Positions 1-6,963 of a DNA stretch of 14,149 bases are shown here, piece after piece. Every line of letters starts with the position of its first letter. Positions within the stretch are counted from its first letter, which is position 1. The notes beneath the pieces were generated by a model. The model worked only from the letters and a program-made list of their open reading frames with translations, ran no database searches and was not told where the DNA came from. This DNA comes from an uncultured Eubacteriales bacterium (GTDB lineage: Bacteria; Bacillota; Clostridia; Christensenellales; Borkfalkiaceae), in NCBI GenBank assembly GCA_902767455.1, contig CACXHH010000008.1, positions 1-14,149 of the forward strand, given 5' to 3'. Both the position numbers and the translations under genes were made by a program.

Positions 1-26
1 TTATTTTTAATTGCCTTGTTGTTCAT
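1..26 (-). CDS. Start of an unidentified gene, cut by the left edge
   Basis: The minus strand shows an ATG at 26-24 preceded by a GGAGG ribosome binding site (37-33) six bases upstream, a near-ideal arrangement. Eight codons are visible, reading MNNKAIKN, and the frame stays open to the window edge. The product cannot be identified from eight residues. It lies about 75 bp downstream of the YwmB-like gene on the same strand. In Bacillus and many clostridia ywmB is followed by murA and/or spoIID, so spoIID is a guess from context only; nothing in the sequence confirms it. Confidence 0.6.
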
Positions 27-102
27 AAAAAGCCTCCGTATTTGTTTGTTTGATTATTGACCGTATTATATTGTTTTAAACGCCTTTCGGTGATTTTTTT
101 TA

Positions 103-516
103 TCAGTATCCGCCGAATATCACGGGGGTTCCCACGCAGCAGTTCTCTTTGCCGTAAGCAATTTGCAAATTGACTTTTCTCCCCTTTATCACTACAAAGT
201 TTCTGATACGCGGCGTATAATAATATTCGGTGACGATATCGCCCGCGCTCTCGCAAAACAGCTTTTTCGCCCTGAGCTTTGCCACGATTTTATTCATATA
301 TTCGGTGTCAGAAAAAGAAACGCTCTGCCCGCCGAGAGTTTTGCTTTTTGCCAAAGCGATATATGCTTCTTTATCTACGCACTCCATTTTCGACGAAGAG
401 CTTTCTCCCGCGCACACCGTAAAAACGCCTTCGGCGTCGGCAAAAACGGCGCCGCCACCGTCGTATAAGGCGCAAACGAAAAGCAGAAGCGTAAAAGCAA
501 GAATAATTTTCCGCAT
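103..516 (-). CDS. Short secreted YwmB-like protein
   Basis: The product is 137 residues. It begins with a signal peptide: basic MRK, a hydrophobic stretch over about residues 4-18, and a VFADA region giving likely cleavage near residues 26-28. The mature part is small, with a C-terminal portion (about 85-137) reading NFVVIKGRKVNLQIAY and then VGTPVIFGGY. From memory this matches the end of Bacillus YwmB, where an NLQIA stretch is followed by VGTPI and a final Tyr. YwmB is about 240 residues, so this is roughly half length and lacks most of the N-terminal half. YwmB has no firm function; it is usually found beside murA and sporulation genes. The ATG at 516 has a GGAGA site eight bases upstream. 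The mature protein has five Cys (residues 35, 46, 88, 125, 126), including an adjacent pair near the end. The coding call is firm; the family call is moderate. Confidence 0.75.
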   Translation of the reverse strand: MRKIILAFTLLLFVCALYDGGGAVFADAEGVFTVCAGESSSSKMECVDKEAYIALAKSKTLGGQSVSFSDTEYMNKIVAKLRAKKLFCESAGDIVTEYYYTPRIRNFVVIKGRKVNLQIAYGKENCCVGTPVIFGGY

Positions 517-524
517 AAAAAAAT

Positions 525-549
525 CTCCGCGTTTTATGCAGAGATTATA
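525..549 (-). promoter_or_regulatory. Probable -10 element and RBS of the YwmB-like gene
   Basis: A perfect TATAAT lies at 549-544 on the minus strand. It would start transcription near 537 and leave a leader of about 20 bases carrying the GGAGA site (528-524). No good TTGACA-like box is found 16-18 bases upstream of it, so the promoter may be weak, activator-dependent or read by another sigma factor. Confidence 0.4.
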
Positions 550-586
550 ACCGTAATTATTCTGTTTTATACTTTATTTCAAAAAA

Positions 587-1765
587 TCAATCGTATTCGG
601 CGAGAAGCTCGTTCAGCTTTTCGACTATACCCGTATACGCAAACGCAGAAAGAAGTCCGTCGCCAAGCCCCGCCGACAAAACGAGCGCGTTTATCGCGCT
701 TTTCGTTTGGACGTCTACGCGCTTTTTACGCCCCGCATAAACTTGCGAATAGCTCTTTTTAAAGCCGGCAAGGTCGACGCAACACGCCTGCGCGCGCGTA
801 TACGCATCCGTTTTATACGCGCAGGAGATTATCTTTTCGGACAGTTCTGCGGTCATCGGATTGTTTGAAGAATAGACGACGCTCGGCGGAATATCGAGAT
901 AGTCGATGAGCCTTAACGCGTAAGAATTATAATCGGGGATAATAAGATTGCGGCTGACGTTTTCGGCGAGCATCGCGCGGTAGAAAGCCGAAATCGTCTG
1001 CGCGTAGTAAAAGCGCGTTTCTTCTTCGGGAACGTCCGCCGAAGACGACAACGCGAAACAGGCGTACCTGTCCGCGCCGAAATCAAGTTCTGGCGCAAGA
1101 TATACGGCGTAGGCAAGGTCTATCTGACACGTGAGCAACGCCGCGTAAACGTTTCCGCGCAAACGCGAAAGCCTTAAAAGAGCGTCGTCAAGAGCCGAAA
1201 CGGCGTCGCTCGGTATCTTCGTTTTATACGAAGAGGCAATCTCTCCTTCGAGCTTCCACAGCCTTGCCGCGGCGGTGATCGAAAACGCGTCGGCAACGTG
1301 GCGGTTTTTGAGCTTTTTGATTATTTCGGTATCGAACACGACTTTATCGGGAAGCGGCGCTTCCTTTTTTTCGGGAAGTCCGCTCGAAGTATCGAAAACT
1401 ACGGGGCAGAAGGCGTGATAGAAAACGAGCGACGTCGGAACGTATATAACGGTTTTTTGCGCGTTTGCTCTCACGAGATCGCATATCTTTCTCTCACCGA
1501 CGGCGACCACGGCGTCGCAATCACGCAGAATTTCCGAAAGCGCGGACGGCAAAACGCCTTCGTCGAGCGAAAGCATAAAGACGTTCACGCCCGCCCTTTC
1601 GAGATGGTTTTTAAGACCTATCCCGTAAAAAAGGCTGTCGGCTTCAAACGACACAAGCGCGACCGACGAGTAAGAATTCAGCGCGCGGCAAACGTCTTCC
1701 GTTCCGCCGAGAACGAATCTTTCGTCAAAAGGTTGAGTTTTTAAAAGCCGACCTACGTCAAACAT
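587..1765 (-). CDS. Degenerate dehydroquinate synthase-like / iron-dehydrogenase-fold protein
   Basis: A protein of 392 residues from the ATG at 1765. That start has an AGGTG site five bases upstream; a GTG at 1780 in the same frame would add five residues but has no ribosome binding site. The N-terminal third looks like an alternating beta/alpha nucleotide-binding domain (ALVSF, NVFMLSLDEG, AVVAVGERKICDLVR, TVIYVPTSL). The order of a V-G segment, a D-L helix and a VPTS strand recalls sn-glycerol-1-phosphate dehydrogenase / AraM / iron-containing alcohol dehydrogenases. Those proteins have GGG(S/T) where this one has VGE, and an Asp metal ligand just after the PTS strand that is not visible here. 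The C-terminal half is mostly helical, as in that fold. It is therefore either a very divergent or a catalytically dead member. Family assignment is inference; the gene itself is well supported by length and codon pattern. It is divergent from hup. Confidence 0.7.
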   Translation of the reverse strand: MFDVGRLLKTQPFDERFVLGGTEDVCRALNSYSSVALVSFEADSLFYGIGLKNHLERAGVNVFMLSLDEGVLPSALSEILRDCDAVVAVGERKICDLVRANAQKTVIYVPTSLVFYHAFCPVVFDTSSGLPEKKEAPLPDKVVFDTEIIKKLKNRHVADAFSITAAARLWKLEGEIASSYKTKIPSDAVSALDDALLRLSRLRGNVYAALLTCQIDLAYAVYLAPELDFGADRYACFALSSSADVPEEETRFYYAQTISAFYRAMLAENVSRNLIIPDYNSYALRLIDYLDIPPSVVYSSNNPMTAELSEKIISCAYKTDAYTRAQACCVDLAGFKKSYSQVYAGRKKRVDVQTKSAINALVLSAGLGDGLLSAFAYTGIVEKLNELLAEYD

Positions 1766-1806
1766 AACCGCACCTGACACTCTAAAACCATATTTTTTGA
1801 ACGTGA

Positions 1807-1833
1807 TTTGCGAAAAAACGAAAATTTCGCAAA
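1807..1833. repeat. 9-bp perfect inverted repeat between divergent genes
   Basis: TTTGCGAAA (1807-1815) and TTTCGCAAA (1825-1833) are perfect inverted copies separated by nine bases. They lie in the AT-rich spacer between the minus-strand start at 1765 and the hup promoter. A T-run follows on neither strand, so an operator or simple hairpin is more likely than a terminator. Confidence 0.4.
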
Positions 1834-1870
1834 AAAATCAAAAATTTCAGAAAAAATTTTCAAAAAGGTA

Positions 1871-1898
1871 TTGAATTATTTTTTTTATTTGCTATAAT
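1871..1898 (+). promoter_or_regulatory. Promoter of hup
   Basis: TTGAAT at 1871-1876 and a perfect TATAAT at 1893-1898 are separated by 16 bp, a good sigma-A promoter. The hup ribosome binding site GGAGGA (1931-1936) sits five bases before the ATG, giving a leader of roughly 35-40 bases. Confidence 0.7.
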
Positions 1899-1941
1899 TA
1901 AATTATGATTTTGTTAAAATCGTATAATTTGGAGGATCAAA

Positions 1942-2214
1942 ATGAACAAAAGCGAATTTATCAGACAGTATGCCGACAATCTCGGCGTAACCATCAAAGA
2001 AGCCGAAGCTAATTTTGCGGCATTCGTCGAAACCTTGACAAACTGCCTTAAAAACGGCGAGTACGTTCATATTTCCGGTTTTGCAACTTTCGACATTACC
2101 GAGAAAAAGGAAAGAGAAGGCGTCAATCCCAAGACCAAAGAGAAGATCACTATCGCTTCCTGCAAGGCGCCCAACGTAAAATTCAGCAAAGCTTACAAGG
2201 AACTCTTCAACTGA
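1942..2214 (+). CDS. hup: HU-family DNA-binding protein
   Basis: A 90-residue protein, the usual HU length. The N-terminal helices (about 1-38) form the dimer body. The beta-arm region begins with the family motif ISGFATFDI (about 44-52). The arm carries VNPKTKEKI, with Asn62-Pro63 at the position of the conserved intercalating proline. The C-terminal VKFSKAYKELFN matches the closing strand and helix. HU is an abundant nucleoid protein that bends DNA without strong sequence preference. The arm is less basic than usual (EKKEREG where many HU proteins have RxARxG). It is a single-gene unit with its own promoter and terminator. Alternative names are hbs or hupB. Confidence 0.95.
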   Translation: MNKSEFIRQYADNLGVTIKEAEANFAAFVETLTNCLKNGEYVHISGFATFDITEKKEREGVNPKTKEKITIASCKAPNVKFSKAYKELFN

Positions 2215-2242
2215 TAAACGAAAATTCATCTGCAATTATAAT

Positions 2243-2276
2243 AACGAGGCTTTTATTAAGCCTCGTTTTATTTTTG
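2243..2276 (+). terminator. Rho-independent terminator of hup
   Basis: AACGAGGCTT (2243-2252) pairs perfectly with AAGCCTCGTT (2258-2267) around a five-base loop, followed by TTTATTTTT. It begins about 30 bases after the hup stop. The minus strand lacks a good T-run, so it mainly serves hup. Confidence 0.9.
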
Positions 2277-2295
2277 CCTGAAAAAAAAGCGTATC

Positions 2296-3294
2296 TTATC
2301 TTCTTGAAATGGCGTAGCGGCTTAACAGCTTCTTGTCGTTTGCGAGAACGCCGCACCCTAAACACGCCGCGACTTCAGCCGAATCAAACACGTTGGCGCG
2401 CATGCCGAGCTGTTTTCTGAAATAGTCGGGAAGCCCTATAAGCTTGGAGCCGCCGCCCGAGAAGAATACGCCCGTGCGCCTTATGTCCGCCGCGACTTCA
2501 GCCGATAACTTCGCCATTACCATCTGTATTATCTCGAAAATCTTGTCGTAGAAAACTTTCACCGGAGCGAGAACGTCGCCCACAGAAACGGATACGGCGC
2601 GCGGACGGCCGGAAGAGAGATCGCTGCCGTTTACGAGCATGGAAACGTTGTCGCCTTCGAGAAGGCTTGCGACCGTCAGTTTGACTTTTTCAGCCGTTAG
2701 TCTTCCCACCACGAGCCCGAAGGAATCTTCGAGATAGGCTTTTATCATATTGTCAAGGCTTAAACCTCCCATGTTTACGGAAATACCGCAAAGCACGCCG
2801 TCGGCGGAAACTGCGCCTATTTCGGTAGTGCCGCCGCCGATATCCACGATAAAAGCGGGCGTGGTAGTCATATTGAGCCCAAGTCCGTAAGCCGTGGGGA
2901 TAAGCGATTCGACGAAGGAATAATCAACCGCGTCACACGCGCGCAGAACGCGCTCGTACTTTCTTAAAGTGGTAACGTCGGCTCCGCATTGAACGCTCAT
3001 AACTATCTTCGGCCTTGCGCTCAGACGGTGAACGGTTATCTTGTTCAGATATTTTTCAAGAAGCAGAGAAAGCGCGTTGATATCAGCCACTTCGCTCTCA
3101 AAAACGGGAGTGATGACTTCGGTGGAATCGGAAGCTCTGCCGATAAGCTTTTTGGCTTCCGTGCCCGTTTCCTTGACGAAACGGCGCTCTCTGTCAAGCG
3201 CGATGACGGTAGGCTCGTATAAAACGATGCCCGAGCCCGGTTGATATATAACGGTTTTTGACGAACCTATATCGAGTGCTACTGTGTTTCTCAT
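2296..3294 (-). CDS. mreB: MreB/Mbl-family actin-like cell-shape protein
   Basis: A 332-residue protein, close to the usual 335-345. Actin-fold motifs appear in order: phosphate-1 loop VALDIGSSKTVIY (about 5-17), an EPTVIAL segment (MreB has EPSVVAI), an EAKKLIGR segment (MreB has EAKKMLGR), the phosphate-2 loop VDIGGGTTEIGAVS (about 170-183), and the adenosine motif FFSGGGSKLIGL (about 279-290). MreB polymerises under the membrane and directs lateral wall synthesis. Departures are SSK for the usual TAN in phosphate-1 and SLIPTAYGLG for the usual EPMAAAIGAG stretch, while the preceding Glu is kept. No mreC or mreD follows; the next gene downstream is the convergent hup. The upstream neighbour is maf, as in Bacillus where maf precedes the mre genes. 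The ribosome binding site is weak (AAGG, 11 bases from the ATG). Confidence 0.88.
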   Translation of the reverse strand: MRNTVALDIGSSKTVIYQPGSGIVLYEPTVIALDRERRFVKETGTEAKKLIGRASDSTEVITPVFESEVADINALSLLLEKYLNKITVHRLSARPKIVMSVQCGADVTTLRKYERVLRACDAVDYSFVESLIPTAYGLGLNMTTTPAFIVDIGGGTTEIGAVSADGVLCGISVNMGGLSLDNMIKAYLEDSFGLVVGRLTAEKVKLTVASLLEGDNVSMLVNGSDLSSGRPRAVSVSVGDVLAPVKVFYDKIFEIIQMVMAKLSAEVAADIRRTGVFFSGGGSKLIGLPDYFRKQLGMRANVFDSAEVAACLGCGVLANDKKLLSRYAISRR

Positions 3295-3328
3295 AGGTGA
3301 ACGTACCTTATCAATAGTTTTTGATTTG

Positions 3329-3877
3329 TTATACGCGGTTTTCTATTAATATCTGCGTGACCTTTTCCATCGGAAGCCCGACCACGCACGAATAGCTTCC
3401 GTCTATCTTTTCGACGAGATCGAACCCGTCCTGTATACCGTAACCGCCGGCTTTATCTAACCCGTTACCGCTTTCGACGTAGGCTGACGTAAGCTCGTCG
3501 GACAGGTCGTTGAACTTCACGAAAGCCTGATCGTAACCTTTTACCGTCACGCTGTCTTTCATAAAGCAATACCCCGTTATAACGCTGTGAACGCGCCCGG
3601 AAAGCTTTTTGAGATACTCGATGTTTTCGGCTTTGTTTTTCGGCTTTCCGAGCACCTTTCCGTCGAGAACGACTATCGTATCCGCGCCAAGACACGGTTT
3701 TTTGCAAAGGTTATAAACGCTTTTGCATTTGAGCTCGGCAAGCGATACGGCAAGATCTTGAGGGGATAGCGACGCGTCTTTTACTTCTTCTGCGTCCGAC
3801 GGGATAACTTCAAACGAAAAGCCCGCGTCGGCAAGAAGTTTTTTTCTGCGCGGTGAAGCGCTTGCAAGGACGAACAT
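3329..3877 (-). CDS. maf: Maf-family nucleoside triphosphate pyrophosphatase
   Basis: 182 residues, typical for Maf/YhdE. The N-terminal phosphate-binding motif is LASASPRRKKLL (4-15). The catalytic-base region is CLGADTIVVLDGKVLGKPK (62-80) with Asp66. LSGRVHSVITGY (92-103) and DKAGGYGIQ complete the pattern. Maf enzymes hydrolyse dTTP, UTP and modified pyrimidine nucleotides to monophosphates and pyrophosphate, and influence division in Bacillus. The last motif reads GYGIQDGFD where many members have AGxYGIQG. It starts eight bases after the trxA stop with no clear ribosome binding site, which suggests translational coupling, and is 34 bp from mreB. Confidence 0.95.
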   Translation of the reverse strand: MFVLASASPRRKKLLADAGFSFEVIPSDAEEVKDASLSPQDLAVSLAELKCKSVYNLCKKPCLGADTIVVLDGKVLGKPKNKAENIEYLKKLSGRVHSVITGYCFMKDSVTVKGYDQAFVKFNDLSDELTSAYVESGNGLDKAGGYGIQDGFDLVEKIDGSYSCVVGLPMEKVTQILIENRV

Positions 3878-3885
3878 CTTCGTTT

Positions 3886-4188
3886 TCAGCCCAAGAACTC
3901 TTCTACGGCTTCAATAGGTCTGAAACCTACGAACTTATCGACTTCGGCGCCGTTTTCAAACATTATGACCGTAGGTATAGCCGAAACCTTGTATTTCATT
4001 GCAAGTTCCATCTGCTCGTCGACGTTGACTTTGGCAAACTTTACGTCCGTTCTCTTTTGAGAAAGTTCGTCGAGAACGGGAGAAAGCATTTTGCAGGGGC
4101 CGCACCAAGTCGCCCAGAAATCGACAACGACTTTGCCTTCGGCTTTTAAAACTTCGTTTTCAAAATTTTCGTTGGTTAATTGTAACAT
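3886..4188 (-). CDS. trxA: Thioredoxin
   Basis: A 100-residue single-domain thioredoxin. The active site is WCGPC with Cys29 and Cys32, within DFWATWCGPCKML. The cis-proline is Pro72 in SAIPTVIMF, and Gly-rich KFVGF precedes the last helix. There is no signal peptide, so it is cytoplasmic; it reduces protein disulfides with electrons from thioredoxin reductase, which is not in this window. The ATG has AAGGAG about nine bases upstream. It lies 45 bp after tsaD and 8 bp before maf, so it is probably part of the same transcript. Confidence 0.96.
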   Translation of the reverse strand: MLQLTNENFENEVLKAEGKVVVDFWATWCGPCKMLSPVLDELSQKRTDVKFAKVNVDEQMELAMKYKVSAIPTVIMFENGAEVDKFVGFRPIEAVEEFLG

Positions 4189-4233
4189 TATCTCAATCTC
4201 CTTTTTGTTATGTATTCGGCGTCACGACCGTTT

Positions 4234-5292
4234 TTATTCTGCGTTCGCTACGAGCGGTACGCTCGCTTTGGCGTTTAAAGTAAGGTCGGCTAAGTCGCCG
4301 TTCATATAACGGATATAGCCTTCGGCGGCTATCATCGCGGCGTTGTCAGTACACATCGTTTTTTGCGGTAAAACGAGTTTTATCGACTTATAGGCGCACT
4401 TATTAGTCAAGTATTCCCTTAAATGACCGTTTGCCGCCACACCGCCGCCCGCAACTATCGTGCCGAGCGAATATTCTTCGCACGCTTCCACCGCCTTATC
4501 GCAAAGTACGTCCACGGCGCTATGCTGAAAGGAACACGCCACGTCCTCGCGCGAGTACGGCTCGCTTTTTTGCTCCATGTTGTGAACGTAATTTATCACC
4601 GCGGTTTTCAATCCGCTGTACGAAAAGTTGTACCCGCCCTGATTTTTTAGCATTTTCGGCATGGGAACGACGTTTTTGCCATGTCTTGCAAGCCTTTCGA
4701 CGTTTGGACCGCCCGGGTAAGGAAGCCCCAAAACGCGGGCGACTTTGTCGAAGGCTTCGCCGACGGCGTCGTCCATCGTTCCGCCGAGAACGCTCATCTT
4801 AGTATAGTCGTCAACTTTTATTATCGCGGTATGCCCGCCGCTTGCAAGAAGCGTTATAAACGGCGGTTCGAGCTCGCGGCTTTCGAGATACCCCGCCGCC
4901 ATGTGTCCGCGGATATGGCTTACGGGTACGAGCGGCAGCCCGAGCGAAAACGCAAGCGATTTGGCGTACGAAACGCCCACGAGAAGCGCGCCTAAAAGCC
5001 CCGCTCCGTAAGTTACGGCAACCGCCGAAAGGTCTTTAAAAGTTATCCCCGCTTCTTTGACCGCGCGAGTCACCGCGTCGGAAACGGCTTCGGTATGCGC
5101 GCGGGAAGCGATTTCGGGCACGACTCCGCCGTACTTTGCCTGTTCGCTCGCCGAAGAGATTATTACGTTTGAAAGCACTTCTCTACCGCCGCGAACGACG
5201 GAAGCCGCCGTTTCGTCGCACGAAGATTCTATGCCGAGAATAAGCGCGTCTTTATTTTTTTGAAGCGCGCTCGCCTTTTCAAAGTATCCCAT
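4234..5292 (-). CDS. tsaD: tRNA N6-threonylcarbamoyladenosine synthase, catalytic subunit TsaD
   Basis: 352 residues, close to the usual 335-345 plus a short N-terminal extension before ILGIESSCDETAAS (18-31). Metal ligands His126 and His130 appear in the HxxxH motif SHIRGHMAA. Further family blocks are LLASGGHTAII, DDAVGEAFDKVARVLGLPYPGGP, YNFSYSGLKTAV, GGVAANGHLR and MCTDNAAMIA. TsaD, with TsaB and TsaE, transfers threonylcarbamoyl from its AMP conjugate to A37 of ANN-decoding tRNAs; tsaB and tsaE are not in this window. One deviation is YGAGLLGALLVG, where most members have GPGL. It starts five bases after the prfB stop, so coupling is likely. Older names are gcp and ygjD. Confidence 0.96.
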   Translation of the reverse strand: MGYFEKASALQKNKDALILGIESSCDETAASVVRGGREVLSNVIISSASEQAKYGGVVPEIASRAHTEAVSDAVTRAVKEAGITFKDLSAVAVTYGAGLLGALLVGVSYAKSLAFSLGLPLVPVSHIRGHMAAGYLESRELEPPFITLLASGGHTAIIKVDDYTKMSVLGGTMDDAVGEAFDKVARVLGLPYPGGPNVERLARHGKNVVPMPKMLKNQGGYNFSYSGLKTAVINYVHNMEQKSEPYSREDVACSFQHSAVDVLCDKAVEACEEYSLGTIVAGGGVAANGHLREYLTNKCAYKSIKLVLPQKTMCTDNAAMIAAEGYIRYMNGDLADLTLNAKASVPLVANAE

Positions 5293-5297
5293 TTTAT

Positions 5298-6396
5298 TCA
5301 GCTTCTCTTTAAGTATTCGGTGATGAAGCCGTCGAGTTCGCCGTCCATTACGGACTGGATATTGCCCGTTTCATAGCCCGTGCGGTGATCTTTTACGAGC
5401 GTATACGGACAGAATACGTAGCTTCGTATCTGACTGCCGAATTCTATCTTCTTGATATCGCCTTTAAGCTCCTGCGCTTCTTTGAGCCTTTCGCTTTCAC
5501 GCCTTTCGACAAGTTTACTCATAAGCATACGCATAGCCGTTTCGCGGTTTTGTATCTGGCTTCGCTCGTTCTGACAAGCTACGACTATGCCCGTCGGAAT
5601 ATGCGTTATCCTTATCGCAGACTCCGTTTTGTTGATGTGCTGTCCGCCCGCGCCGCTGCTGCGGTAGGTATCGATCTTAAGGTCTTCGGGGCGGATCTGT
5701 ATCTCGTCGGTGTTGTCGATTTCGGGCATTACTTCGACGGAAGAAAATGACGTGTGTCTTCTCGCGTTGGCGTCGAAAGGAGAAATACGAACGAGCCTGT
5801 GAACGCCCTGTTCGCTCTTTAAATAGCCGTAAGCGTTGTCGCCTTCTACACGGAAAGACACGCTCTTTATACCCGCGTCGTCGCCCGCAAGACGGTCAAG
5901 TTCGGTGAGCTTGTAGTCATGCTTTTCGCAGTAGCAAATATACATACGGTAAAGCATTTCCGTCCAGTCGCAAGCTTCCGTGCCGCCCGCGCCGGCGTGG
6001 AGCGTCATTATGGCGTTAAGGTCGTCGTACTTGCCCTTTAAAAGAGTGCTGAGCCTCATTTCTTCTATCTGCTTTTCGGCTTCGGCAAGCTCGGCGTCCA
6101 CTTCGGGAAGAATACTGTCATCGTCCTCTTCCGCCGCGAGATTGACTATCTCTTCAGCGTCCGAAAGAGTTTTATAAGCCTTATCGAACAAGTCGATTTT
6201 CTTTCTCAAAGATTGAGCTTTCTTGGCAAGAGCGGCGCTGCGCTTTAAATCCTGCCAAACTTCGGGGTCTTCCTGCTCGGCTTCGAGAGCCGTAAGTTGT
6301 GTTTTGGCGTCAGCCAAGTCAAAGAGAGTATCCTGCCTCGTCAAGAATGGCGCGGAGTTCCCGCAATTTGTTGTAATAAAGGTCGGTTCTGATCAT
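5298..6396 (-). CDS. prfB: Peptide chain release factor 2, expressed by programmed +1 frameshift
   Basis: RF2 recognises UGA and UAA stops and releases the finished peptide. The real start is the ATG at 6396-6394, with AGAGG eight bases upstream. The first 25 codons run to CTT at 6324-6322 and are followed by an in-frame TGA (6321-6319). Skipping base 6321 continues into the long frame ending at 5298, giving 365 residues, the usual RF2 length. With this numbering the stop-recognition motif SPF is at 205-207 and the GGQ motif at 250-252, matching E. coli RF2 exactly. The N-terminal segment (DLYYNKLRELRAILDEAGYS) supplies the first RF2 helix. Starting instead at the TTG at 6344 would lose this helix and the autoregulatory site. 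It leads the tsaD-trxA-maf-mreB cluster. The coordinates span both frames. Confidence 0.96.
6319..6333 (-). promoter_or_regulatory. prfB: prfB +1 frameshift site (CTT TGA C)
   Basis: The minus strand reads AGGATACTCTCTTTGAC: a CTT P-site codon, then the TGA stop, then C, the poor-termination context used by RF2 genes. When RF2 is scarce the ribosome slips forward one base and makes full-length RF2, a feedback loop. The internal Shine-Dalgarno-like stimulator is weak: only AGGA, six bases before CTT, with a GAGG further up, versus AGGGGG three bases before CTT in E. coli. Confidence 0.9.
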
Positions 6397-6423
6397 TTTA
6401 TATACCTCTCGATAATAATTTTT

Positions 6424-6437
6424 ATTTGGCTCCAAAT
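6424..6437. promoter_or_regulatory. Small palindrome in the prfB leader
   Basis: ATTTGG and CCAAAT form a perfect 6-bp inverted repeat around two bases, about 28 bases before the prfB ATG. No clear -35/-10 pair was found in the 99 bp between prfB and the upstream gene. It could be an operator or chance in AT-rich DNA. Confidence 0.2.
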
Positions 6438-6495
6438 TCCCGATATAAAAAACAACGAACATATAAAAAATAAAATTGTTGCAATAATTTTTTTG

Positions 6496-6822
6496 TTATT
6501 TGTCTTCATTATTTTCACTTTCTTTCTCCTCTTTTTTCTGTTTTTCTCTAAAAAGAGCTAGTTCATAGTCTTTTTTTAAGGACTTTATACCTCTATACGC
6601 CATAGTATCTAAAACTGCAACGATAGTAAGAGGAACAAGTCCAACCCACCAAACGTTTTTATACATAAAAAAGCCAAGGAATGATACAGGCACTAAAATC
6701 ACTGTAAAAATAATCATGTACATCTTCAAATCCATAATACGAATTTTGTACTGATCGCTTGATAGTCCTTTATCACGAATATTCTTTGCCGCTTCATCAT
6801 ATTCTTTAAGCCACTTACACAT
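6496..6822 (-). CDS. Small two-helix membrane protein, unknown function
   Basis: 108 residues with a GGAG site five bases before the ATG. The N-terminal 32 residues are polar and charged (KEYDEAAKNIRDKG). Two hydrophobic helices follow, about 34-54 (MYMIIFTVILVPVSFLGFFMY) and 57-73 (VWWVGLVPLTIVAVLD). The last 30 residues are highly charged and probably coiled (ALFREKQKKEEKESENNEDK). Both ends are probably cytoplasmic. No family is recognised. Its base composition is far from its neighbours: 6541-6600 has 18 G+C in 60, against 38 in 60 for 7261-7320 in the next gene, and its codons prefer A/T in third position. This suggests recent acquisition or a relaxed locus. Confidence 0.75.
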   Translation of the reverse strand: MCKWLKEYDEAAKNIRDKGLSSDQYKIRIMDLKMYMIIFTVILVPVSFLGFFMYKNVWWVGLVPLTIVAVLDTMAYRGIKSLKKDYELALFREKQKKEEKESENNEDK

Positions 6823-6844
6823 AAATACTCCAATTTTTTATTCT

Positions 6845-6901
6845 CTATTCCATTATCACTATTATTGTTTTTATTAATCGAAAAGCAATAAAACAACCCA
6901 C
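6845..6901 (-). CDS. Possible 18-residue leader peptide or gene remnant
   Basis: A GTG at 6901-6899 has GGAG exactly five bases upstream and opens an 18-codon frame, MGCFIAFRLIKTIIVIME, ending at TAG 22 bases before the next start. It is hydrophobic with two basic residues, like a tiny membrane peptide. The same frame is open further upstream to an ATG at 6958 except for one TAG (6934-6932), so it could instead be the end of a decayed membrane protein. Evidence is only the ribosome binding site and spacing. Confidence 0.3.
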   Translation of the reverse strand: MGCFIAFRLIKTIIVIME

Positions 6902-6935
6902 AAAAACTCCTACAATAGATAATATTCTTAACTAT

Positions 6936-6963
6936 ACTATAATAAGCATAATATTCATACCAA
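6936..6963 (-). promoter_or_regulatory. Candidate promoter for the small membrane protein
   Basis: TTGGTA (6963-6958) and TATAGT (6941-6936) are 16 bp apart on the minus strand, matching the consensus at 4/6 and 5/6. Transcription would start near 6929 and include the mini-ORF. Confidence 0.4.

Noticed and set aside
23..256. Minus-strand 77-codon frame at the left end
   Set aside because: It overlaps the end of the YwmB-like gene in another frame, is rich in Arg, and has no ribosome binding site.
5298..6344. prfB starting at the TTG at 6344
   Set aside because: It ignores the in-frame TGA frameshift signal and the ATG with RBS at 6396; only the frameshifted product puts SPF and GGQ at the standard positions.
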